A stretch of DNA of 16,231 nucleotides from K23-9 sp049680365. Lineage in GTDB: Bacteria > Planctomycetota > Planctomycetia > Pirellulales > Pirellulaceae. The notes under the pieces were generated by a model. That model was not told the origin of the DNA, ran no database searches, and saw only the letters and a list, made by a program, of their open reading frames with translations. Shown here piece after piece: positions 6,279 through 12,636 of this stretch. Positions within the stretch are counted from its first letter, which is position 1. Each line of letters opens with the position of its first letter. The stretch is taken from the NCBI GenBank assembly GCA_049680365.1, contig JBAUHQ010000005.1, forward strand, positions 1-16,231. Direction: 5' to 3'. A program made the position numbers and the translations under genes.

Positions 6279-7769
6279 TTATCGACTGGGTCGTTGTTTG
6301 TGGTAGTCGGTCGTAGATTGGAACGCGTTTGCTGCGAACAGGAGACGGGATTCTTCCAATACAGGTGCTTGGAGCTGCAATCCGATCGGCATCCCGTCAT
6401 CGTCGAACCCGGCTGGCAGTGAGATCGCTGGCACACCAGCAAGGTTCGCTCCGACAGTAAACAAATCGCAAAGGTACATCTGGATCGGGTCGTCGATTTT
6501 ATCGCCTAGTTTGAACGCGGGCGTGGGTGTTACCGGACCGAGCAATAGATCGCACTGCCCGAAGGCAGCGTCGTAGTCGCCTTTGATCAATCGGCGTACT
6601 TTCAAGGCTTGGTTGTAGTACTCATCGGCATAGCCAGCACTCAGTGCGTAGGTGCCGACCATAATGCGACGTTTGACTTCAGCACCGAACCCTTCGGCCC
6701 GACTGCGGCAGTACATTTCCACCAGCGGTCCGTCCTTGGTATTGCGATCGATGTCCGACGCGCGGTGCCCATAATGAGCTCCGTCGTAACGCGATAGGTT
6801 GCTACTCGCTTCGCTTGGTGCGATCACGTAATACGTCGGCACCCAATAGTTGCTGTGCGGTAAGTCGACTTCGACAATGTCGGCGCCCAATTGTTTGTAG
6901 ATTTCCGTCGAAGCCATCACAGACTTGCGAATCGAATCATCAAGGCCATCGGTATCGATGCTTTCGCGAATCACGCCAATTCGCAATCCTCGCAAATCGG
7001 CCGAAGCGAGCGCGTCGGTGTAGTTTGGGATCGGCGTGTTGAGTGATGTTGAATCGCGTGGCTCGAATCCGGCGATCGCTTGCAGCAACACAGCGCAGTC
7101 GGCGGCGGACCATGCGATAGGGCCTATCTGGTCCAAGCTACTTGCGAATGCAATTAATCCGAACCGACTGACGCGACCGTAAGTTGGTTTCAATCCTGTC
7201 ACGCCACAGAAAGCTGCGGGCTGTCGAATCGAACCTCCAGTGTCGGTGCCTAGACTAAGTGGAACGGTGCCGGCCGCGACACAGGCTGCCGCACCACCGC
7301 TGCTGCCGCCAGGTGTGCGATCGGTGTCCCAAGGGTTACGTGTAACGCCGAAAGCACTCGTTTCGGTACTGGCACCCATCGCGAATTCGTCCATGTTGGT
7401 TTTGCCGATGATGACTGCATCGGCCTGACGCAACTTTTGGACAACCGTGGCGTCGTAAGGCGGCTGGAAATTTCGCAGCATGTTGGACGAACATGTCGTC
7501 GGCATGTCGCTGGTACAAAGGACGTCTTTGACAGCAACCGGAACACCAGCGAGCGGTCCAAGTGGTTGCCCAGCAGCACGTTTAGCGTCGACCGCAGCGG
7601 CGGCGGCCAAAGCCGATTCGGCTGCAACGTGGGTAAATGCGTTGTATTTGGGCTGAGACGCCTGGATTGCAGCGAGTACTTTTTCGGCGATTTGGACGGC
7701 GGTCGCTTCGCCGCTGGACTGTTGGGACAGAATTTCGCCGGCGGAATCAAACATCGCGGAATTAAACAT
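6279..7769 (-). CDS. gatA: Asp-tRNA(Asn)/Glu-tRNA(Gln) amidotransferase subunit A
   Basis: GatA is the amidase-signature glutaminase of GatCAB; it frees ammonia from glutamine for amidation of the misacylated tRNA. From ATG 7769 the product has 496 residues. The catalytic Lys81 (VPVAVKDV), cis-Ser156 (PGGSSGG) and nucleophile Ser180 (TDTGGSIRQPA) have the 75- and 24-residue spacing known for amidase-signature enzymes. The C-terminal part has TPTPAFKLGDKIDDPIQMY and ANLAGVPAISLPAG. The frame is open to ATG 7820, which would add 17 residues (VDNRVLRRFLCSATPA) unlike the family; ATG 7754 is a further alternative. No start has a clear Shine-Dalgarno site. gatC is not adjacent. Confidence 0.96.
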   Translation of the reverse strand: MFNSAMFDSAGEILSQQSSGEATAVQIAEKVLAAIQASQPKYNAFTHVAAESALAAAAAVDAKRAAGQPLGPLAGVPVAVKDVLCTSDMPTTCSSNMLRNFQPPYDATVVQKLRQADAVIIGKTNMDEFAMGASTETSAFGVTRNPWDTDRTPGGSSGGAAACVAAGTVPLSLGTDTGGSIRQPAAFCGVTGLKPTYGRVSRFGLIAFASSLDQIGPIAWSAADCAVLLQAIAGFEPRDSTSLNTPIPNYTDALASADLRGLRIGVIRESIDTDGLDDSIRKSVMASTEIYKQLGADIVEVDLPHSNYWVPTYYVIAPSEASSNLSRYDGAHYGHRASDIDRNTKDGPLVEMYCRSRAEGFGAEVKRRIMVGTYALSAGYADEYYNQALKVRRLIKGDYDAAFGQCDLLLGPVTPTPAFKLGDKIDDPIQMYLCDLFTVGANLAGVPAISLPAGFDDDGMPIGLQLQAPVLEESRLLFAANAFQSTTDYHKQRPSR

Positions 7770-7813
7770 GGCGGGCGTAGCTGAACAAAGGAATCGTCGC
7801 AAAACGCGATTAT

Positions 7814-7851
7814 CAACCATCCGATGCAGAACGCCTAGGTGTAGATGGTTG
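7814..7851. other. Weak hairpin in the gatA leader
   Basis: CAACCATC (7814-7821) and GATGGTTG (7844-7851) form an 8-bp perfect stem with a 22-nt loop, upstream of the preferred gatA start and overlapping the alternative ATG 7820. It could influence gatA start choice or be chance. Nothing else is seen in the short stretch up to the repeat element at 7865. Confidence 0.3.
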
Positions 7852-7864
7852 GCTCCGACGTATT

Positions 7865-8052
7865 CGTTGCTCCGACGCTCCTATACTGTGAATAAATGGT
7901 GTTTCGAGCGGACGAAGGTCATTACTTAACCCGCAGCGCCAGCAAGGGGCTTCATCTGCCGCTCGCTCGCGCTTCGCGTTAATTTTTTCACAAGCTATCC
8001 GCGGCGGAGCATTTCCAGGCTTGCTACTCCGCCGCAGAGCGTCGGAGCAACG
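7865..8052 (+). mobile_element. MITE-like palindromic element, copy 1
   Basis: This 188-bp non-coding element is bounded by perfect 16-bp inverted ends, CGTTGCTCCGACGCTC (7865-7880) and its complement (8037-8052). Inside are a 57-bp core (7926-7982) starting TTAACCCG and ending CGCGTTAA, itself an imperfect inverted repeat (17 of the first 21 positions match), and a hairpin with 9-bp arms GCGGCGGAG/CTCCGCCGC (8001-8009 with 8027-8035). A second copy in inverted orientation lies at 10447-10617, with the core identical. It carries no coding capacity. It ends 3 nt from the kinase stop codon. I see no clear target-site duplication. Calling it a MITE is inference from its terminal inverted repeats and its dispersal. 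Confidence 0.7.
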
Positions 8053-8055
8053 TTC

Positions 8056-9396
8056 TTAGCCGCGCAACATGATCGTAGCGACGCAGCCGGTAGGTCCGCC
8101 GGCGAGGGTGACTTCGCCGCTGTGAAGTTTGGCGATGCGGTAGGCTCGGCAAAGCCCCAAACCCAACCCGCGCCCTGCTTCGCGACCGCTGAAATACGGG
8201 TCGAACGCGTGTTCTCGCGCCAGTCGACTCAAACCCGGTCCGCTGTCGGCGACGTGAATCAGCCACCGCTGGTCTTGGCGGACCAGCGACACAACAATCG
8301 TTCCTTCGCAACCAATCGCGTCGATTGCATTGCGGATCAAGGCGCGGATTGCTTCACCTACCATGACTGGATCCACCACGACGTTGGCAGGTCCATCTGC
8401 GTACGTTTCAACCTCCAATCGAATCGCTTGTCGGTCGACTTCGTCGCGAAAACTCTCGGTAATCGCAATCACAACACCATTCAAATCGGACGCTGTCGCT
8501 TCAGGCAACGGAGGATTCGCGTAAAACATCAGATCCGAAATCATCTCATGAGCTCGGTAGACCTGATCGACAATGCGCTGCAAAACAGCGTGCCGGGTTG
8601 GGTCTTCTTCGTTGCGTTGGAGCTGCTGCGCTCGCGTGGAAATATTTGCTAGCGGATTATTGATCTCGTGTGAAAGACCGTACGCGAGTTGCTTCAGTGC
8701 GCCGAGTTTGCTTCTGTGCAATCGTTCGTCGAAAGACTGCTCCATGCTGCGCAGTCGCTGCATTCGCCGAGCGAGTTGCTGTAACATCGAACTGCCAGAC
8801 GCGGTTTGGGATCCATGATCCGTTTCTTCGTCGACAAAGATCGTTGGCCACTGTTCTTTCCAGGTGTTGGAAACACGTGGGCCGGTAACTTGTAGCCACA
8901 GATCTGCATCGCCCATCCAATTTTGAATCGGAATCGTTCGGTAGTGGTCTCGAAGTTTATTCCAACGACGTAGGTGGTCCACATCGATTGCCGGGGCGCC
9001 TAAGAATGCGTCACCACTAGCAAGCGAACCAGTCACATTGACGATCAACCAATCGGCCAAGTCGGACAGACTGGCTTCTTCGCCAGGCCAATGAAGCGCT
9101 GCGTACAGCATCAGCGGCGGATCGATACGTAATGCCGCGACGGTGCTTTCGCGCAGAGATCGATAACGTGATCCCTGCTCGTCAGCACGGTCGGCGGATA
9201 AGAGAAGTTGACCGAGCGTTTCGATCGCGACCGTTGAAAGTGGTAACCACCAGCGGTCCGAACCGCGTCGCAAACATGGCAAAAGCCCCATTGGGCTTGT
9301 TCTCCTACATTCCTGCTGCGTCTGTGCTGACAAACTCGCTTGACGAATGGCAGGAGAACGTGAATCGACCAGATGTGAGAGCGAATGTTCGCTCAC
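8056..9396 (-). CDS. Soluble sensor histidine kinase
   Basis: This 446-residue protein has no membrane segment and no signal peptide, so it should sense a cytoplasmic cue or partner. Residues about 232-295 form a HisKA dimerisation domain with the H-box LSHEINNPLANIS and phosphoacceptor His243. Residues about 335-446 form the HATPase_c domain with the N-box RNAIDA (Asn356), DSGPG (384-388), FDPYFSG (398-404) and GRGLGLGL (408-415). The first 200 residues match no sensor domain that I recognise with confidence; the stretch ALRIDPPLMLYAALHWPGEE (88-107) is faintly HDOD-like. The start is GTG 9396, 1 nt after the TGA of the response-regulator gene, so the two are cotranscribed and probably coupled, and this kinase presumably phosphorylates that regulator. 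The TAA stop adjoins the repeat element ending at 8052. Confidence 0.9.
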   Translation of the reverse strand: MSEHSLSHLVDSRSPAIRQASLSAQTQQECRRTSPMGLLPCLRRGSDRWWLPLSTVAIETLGQLLLSADRADEQGSRYRSLRESTVAALRIDPPLMLYAALHWPGEEASLSDLADWLIVNVTGSLASGDAFLGAPAIDVDHLRRWNKLRDHYRTIPIQNWMGDADLWLQVTGPRVSNTWKEQWPTIFVDEETDHGSQTASGSSMLQQLARRMQRLRSMEQSFDERLHRSKLGALKQLAYGLSHEINNPLANISTRAQQLQRNEEDPTRHAVLQRIVDQVYRAHEMISDLMFYANPPLPEATASDLNGVVIAITESFRDEVDRQAIRLEVETYADGPANVVVDPVMVGEAIRALIRNAIDAIGCEGTIVVSLVRQDQRWLIHVADSGPGLSRLAREHAFDPYFSGREAGRGLGLGLCRAYRIAKLHSGEVTLAGGPTGCVATIMLRG

Positions 9397-9397
9397 T

Positions 9398-9985
9398 TCA
9401 ATTGGCTACTTTGCGTTCGATTTCCAACAAATCGCATGAGCGAGCGACAAGATCGTCGATTGCGAACGGCTTTTGCATGAAATCGTTTGCCCCGGCGGCC
9501 TTCAATCCGTCGACCTTACTATGTTCAACCATTCCCGATATGCAGAGAATCTTGACCATATCCAACGATGGATCGCTGCGGACTCGATGGCAAACTTCTT
9601 TGCCGTTGATATCCGGAAGCATTACATCCAAAACGACCAAGTCGGGACGAAATTCCTTCACACCCATGCCAGCGTCGAAGCCGTTATTGGCTGTGCGAAT
9701 ATCGAATCGACCATCACGCTCGAAACCATCCTTGATCAAGTCGACCAAGTCCTGATCATCGTCGACGATCAACAACTTCTTCTTGCCGCTTTCCAACGCG
9801 TCGGTGGGAATTCCATTGTCCTTCATGAACAGATAAAGCTGTTCACGCGGAATGCGACGGAACTTGCTTCCCGGAACGCGAAATCCCTTGAGCGACCCGT
9901 TGTCAAAACAACGAATAATCGTTTGCTGGCTAACTTTACAAATTTTAGCCGCTTCGCCTGTCGTAAAAACCGTTTTAGTGGTCAT
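9398..9985 (-). CDS. HTH-receiver response regulator (inverted domain order)
   Basis: From ATG 9985 the product has 195 residues. Residues about 5-57 (VFTTGEAAKICKVSQQTIIRCFDNG...FRVPGSKFRRIPREQLYLFM) are an excisionase/MerR-type winged helix-turn-helix. Residues about 69-190 are a receiver domain with the acidic pair Asp75/Asp76, phosphoacceptor Asp120 (VVLDVMLPD), Ser150 and Lys172 (QKPF). The common OmpR/NarL order, receiver then DNA-binding, is reversed. The protein should bind DNA and respond to phosphorylation by the downstream kinase, to which it is coupled with a 1-nt gap. ATG 9985 is preferred because an AGGGAGG lies 12 nt upstream and the HTH begins right after it; the frame is open to 10024. 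The target genes are unknown. Confidence 0.9.
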   Translation of the reverse strand: MTTKTVFTTGEAAKICKVSQQTIIRCFDNGSLKGFRVPGSKFRRIPREQLYLFMKDNGIPTDALESGKKKLLIVDDDQDLVDLIKDGFERDGRFDIRTANNGFDAGMGVKEFRPDLVVLDVMLPDINGKEVCHRVRSDPSLDMVKILCISGMVEHSKVDGLKAAGANDFMQKPFAIDDLVARSCDLLEIERKVAN

Positions 9986-9997
9986 GGCAGAAACCAT

Positions 9998-10004
9998 CCT
10001 CCCT
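9998..10004 (-). promoter_or_regulatory. Ribosome binding site of the response regulator
   Basis: On the minus strand AGGGAGG precedes ATG 9985 by 12 nt, a rather long spacer. It directly abuts the alternative ATG 9997, which it therefore could not serve. It is one of the few strong purine-rich ribosome sites in the window. Confidence 0.5.
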
Positions 10005-10372
10005 GCATGACTAGCCGTTGCCAATTGTTTTATGGTGCCCGAGAAAGGCGAACGTGGTCATTGCACGCTCTGTTATCTCCAGGCGGGAAATTGGTGCGAA
10101 TAACCGTTCCGTCGGAACATCCATTCACTCGTTACCGAAACTCACACGCAAACCCTGCCTGTTTGTCTCGGCTTTTCACCAAGAACCCTTTCTTAGCAAA
10201 CCCCCGTGCTCCCGCACTAGCGCATTTCAGCACTAATCTACGCGAAAAACGCAAGCGGCAAGAAACTCCAAGTCACTCCGCTTTACCAAGCTTGCCTCGT
10301 CTGCGAATTCTATCGATTTAACTCACTAGGTCAAGATCGATCGAATCGACGTAAGTCACGCAAAGGCTTTGG

Positions 10373-10401
10373 TTTATTGCCTAGAGTGAAATTAGGTGCA
10401 A
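10373..10401 (-). promoter_or_regulatory. Possible sigma70-type promoter for the two-component pair
   Basis: Read on the minus strand, TTGCAC (10401-10396) is followed after 17 nt by AATAAA (10378-10373). A run of A and T (10402-10416) stands just upstream, like an UP element. Both hexamers match the consensus poorly (3 of 6 and 4 of 6), so this is only a candidate. It would give a leader of more than 350 nt. Confidence 0.25.
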
Positions 10402-10446
10402 AGTTTTTTAAATTTCCTGACAGTCCCCGGCAGGGCATTTGGCGTC

Positions 10447-10617
10447 GTGGCAGCAAAATAAATAAATAGTACAGCGTTCTGCCACCGATAGCTTGTCAAT
10501 AAATTAACGCGAAGCGCGAGCGAGCGGCAGATGAAGCCCCTTGCTGGCGCTGCGGGTTAAGAAATGACCTTCGTCCGCTCGAGACACATTTATTCACAGT
10601 TCAGGAGCATCGCAACA
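10447..10617 (-). mobile_element. MITE-like palindromic element, copy 2
   Basis: This is the inverted copy of the element at 7865-8052. The 57-bp core (10504-10560) is identical to copy 1 and the identical run covers 61 bp (10501-10561). A further 20-bp run (TCGAGCGGACGAAGGTCATT on the minus strand) is also identical. The mnmG-proximal end is a decayed form of the 16-bp terminal repeat with a 3-nt deletion. At the other end the hairpin is kept in position but has a different sequence, GTGGCAG/CTGCCAC (10447-10453 with 10479-10485), with an AT-rich loop. The element begins 7 nt after the mnmG stop codon. Confidence 0.7.
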
Positions 10618-10624
10618 AAGACTC

Positions 10625-12439
10625 TTACTTCAAATACGCCATCACGAGTGCGATGTCGGCTGGTGTAATGCCGCTGATTCGTTTGGCTTGATCCAAATTC
10701 GCTGGACGAATCTTGCTTAGCTTCTCGCGTGCCTCGCCACGTAGCGAACCGATGGTTTGATAGTCGAACGACTCGGGAATCACCTTCAATGCCAACCGAT
10801 GCTGTTTCTCGACTTCCATCTTTTGCCGGCTGACGTAGCCTTCGTACTTGATGTCGTAAACACATTGCTGCGCAGCTTCGGGATCGATCGTTGACAACTC
10901 GCTTACTGATGCGGACATCGTTTCCCAAGTGACTTCCGGTCGACGCAGATAAACATCGCCCGCCACACCGTCAAAGCGAGCTGCTTTGAGCAGTTCGATG
11001 CCGCGATCGATGTCTTTCAGTTTGTTTGCAAACCGATCCCGACGCGCTGCGGTGATCAAACCCAGCTCGTCCGCCGCAGCCGTCAGTCGTCGGTCCGCAT
11101 TGTCCTGCCGCAACAGCAGTCGGTACTCCGCACGGCTGGTAAACATTCGGTACGGTTCATCCGTTCCCGATGTGACCAAGTCATCTACCAGCACGCCGAT
11201 ATAGGCTTGATCGCGTGTTGGCAACCACGGATCTTTGCCAGCGACTTTGCGTGCGGCGTTGAGCCCGGCGATCAAACCTTGACCGGCGGCCTCCTCGTAA
11301 CCCGTCGTGCCGTTGATCTGTCCAGCCAAAAACAAACCGTCGATGGCTTTGGATTCCAAGTGCGACCAAAGCTGTGTCGGTGGACAAAAATCATATTCGA
11401 CTGCGTAGCCGTAGCGCATAATCGAAGCGTTCTCCAAGCCTTCGATCATGCGAAACATCTTGTCCTGCACGTCGCGTGGCAAGCTAGTCGAGATTCCGTT
11501 GACGTAGACTTCCTGCGTTTCGCGTCCTTCGGGTTCCAAGAACAACTGATGGTTATCCTTCTCCGCGAAGCGAACGACTTTGTCTTCGATCGATGGACAG
11601 TATCGCGGTCCACGCGACGTGACTTGCCCGCTGTACATCGGTGCGCGATGCAGGTTCTGGCGAATCAAATCGTGAACGGCGTTGTTCGTGTAAGTGATGT
11701 GACAAGGCAGTTGCTGCAATTCCAACTTTCCGGTCAAAAACGAAAACGGTTGCGGAATCTCATCACCCGGTTGTTCTTCGGTACGCGCGTAGTCGATCGT
11801 ACGTGCGTTCAGTCGCGGCGGCGTGCCAGTTTTGAAACGATCGATCTCGAATCCCAAACGTTGCAGCGCACCGCTAATGCCTTTCGTAGTGCCCTCCCCT
11901 GCCCTGCCGCCAGCCGATTTCGCTTCGCCAGTGTGCATGATCGCTTGTAAGAACGTGCCCGTCGTCAGCACAACTGTCGGCGCAATGTACTGAGCGTCAC
12001 CGCGAACACTGACACCAACGATCCGCTCGGCACCGTCAATCGTTTTGGTCAGCAAGTCTTCGACGGTTTCTTGTCGCAGGTCGAGGTTGTCTTGCAATTC
12101 GATTCGGTGCTTGATGTGATTCTGATACGCCTTTTTGTCGGCTTGCGCACGTGGGCTGTGCATTGCCGGCCCTTTGCGACAATTCAGCAATCGAAACTGA
12201 ATGCCCGTCGCATCGATCGCTTCGCCCATCAGTCCGCCCAGCGCGTCGACTTCGCGGACAATTTGCCCTTTCGCCACCCCACCGATTGCCGGGTTACACG
12301 ACATCTGCCCAACGGTGTCCAGGTTGGTCGTCAGCAACGCCGTTTTGGCTCCCAGGCGGGCAGCGGCAGCGGCGGCTTCGGTTCCGGCATGTCCGGCACC
12401 GATGACGATGACGTCGTATTGATAGCGAATCGGGCTCAT
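10625..12439 (-). CDS. mnmG: tRNA uridine 5-carboxymethylaminomethyl modification enzyme MnmG
   Basis: MnmG (GidA) works with the GTPase MnmE to place a carboxymethylaminomethyl group on C5 of U34 in certain tRNAs, using FAD and methylene-tetrahydrofolate. From ATG 12439 the product has 604 residues, slightly below the usual 620-630. Motifs are the FAD dinucleotide fold YDVIVIGAGHAGTEAA (8-23), MSCNPAIGGVAKG with Cys48, RPGPAMH-type RKGPAMHSPRAQAD, GTFLQ, GGRAGEGT, RFKTGTPPR, the second conserved cysteine in GPRYCPSIEDK (Cys281), GQINGTTGYEEAAGQG, SRAEYRLLLRQDNAD and the C-terminal RPANLDQAKRISGI. The frame continues upstream to 12556; ATG 12487 would add 16 residues not typical of the family. 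The 197-bp gap to the divergent secreted-protein gene must hold promoters for both, but I could not identify them. Confidence 0.97.
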   Translation of the reverse strand: MSPIRYQYDVIVIGAGHAGTEAAAAAARLGAKTALLTTNLDTVGQMSCNPAIGGVAKGQIVREVDALGGLMGEAIDATGIQFRLLNCRKGPAMHSPRAQADKKAYQNHIKHRIELQDNLDLRQETVEDLLTKTIDGAERIVGVSVRGDAQYIAPTVVLTTGTFLQAIMHTGEAKSAGGRAGEGTTKGISGALQRLGFEIDRFKTGTPPRLNARTIDYARTEEQPGDEIPQPFSFLTGKLELQQLPCHITYTNNAVHDLIRQNLHRAPMYSGQVTSRGPRYCPSIEDKVVRFAEKDNHQLFLEPEGRETQEVYVNGISTSLPRDVQDKMFRMIEGLENASIMRYGYAVEYDFCPPTQLWSHLESKAIDGLFLAGQINGTTGYEEAAGQGLIAGLNAARKVAGKDPWLPTRDQAYIGVLVDDLVTSGTDEPYRMFTSRAEYRLLLRQDNADRRLTAAADELGLITAARRDRFANKLKDIDRGIELLKAARFDGVAGDVYLRRPEVTWETMSASVSELSTIDPEAAQQCVYDIKYEGYVSRQKMEVEKQHRLALKVIPESFDYQTIGSLRGEAREKLSKIRPANLDQAKRISGITPADIALVMAYLK

Positions 12440-12636
12440 TGAAAGCTGACGTTTGGGTGTGTTTGGTGGGTATTCGTCGATCTGCATGACCGGCGAAGTC
12501 GTTTTCTTCAAGACAGTCGGACTAGTTTGCCGAATCCGAACAAGTGGGACTAGCACGACTGCGCGCCGATTTTGGTCGCTGCGCTAGCAAGTCCCCTTAC
12601 CCGCTCGTTTTCTGCCATCAAGGCACGGTCGACAAG

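Larger units (their letters stand above)
9986..10446. other. Long non-coding leader upstream of the regulator
   Basis: About 460 bp lie between the regulator start and the repeat element at 10447. I see no RNA gene and no convincing protein gene here. On the minus strand it holds a possible promoter (10373-10401), a small GTTCC/GGAAC dyad (10106-10110 with 10114-10118) and a 37-codon ORF (10124 down to 10011, beginning MDVPTERLF) ending 26 nt before the regulator start. None of these is strong alone. A long regulated leader is the most likely content. Confidence 0.5.

Noticed and set aside
10011..10124. 37-codon minus-strand ORF as a real gene
   Set aside because: It is too short to support from sequence alone, with only a weak purine stretch upstream; kept as a note in the leader finding instead of a CDS.
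10018..10236. Possible 72-codon gene on the plus strand in the leader region
   Set aside because: It has no ribosome site, atypical composition and no motif, and it overlaps the probable regulatory leader of the opposite strand.
9473..10321. Plus-strand open frame of 282 codons opposite the response regulator
   Set aside because: Over most of its length it is the antisense of a gene with complete HTH and receiver motifs. Its translation has no recognisable domain and the rest lies in the low-information leader.
11207..11950. Plus-strand open frame of 247 codons
   Set aside because: It lies entirely antisense to the conserved central part of mnmG and shows no domain of its own.
12440..12636. 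Promoters in the mnmG/secreted-protein divergent gap
   Set aside because: The GGACTAG motif appears twice about 18 nt apart, but no pair of hexamers with good spacing was convincing on either strand.
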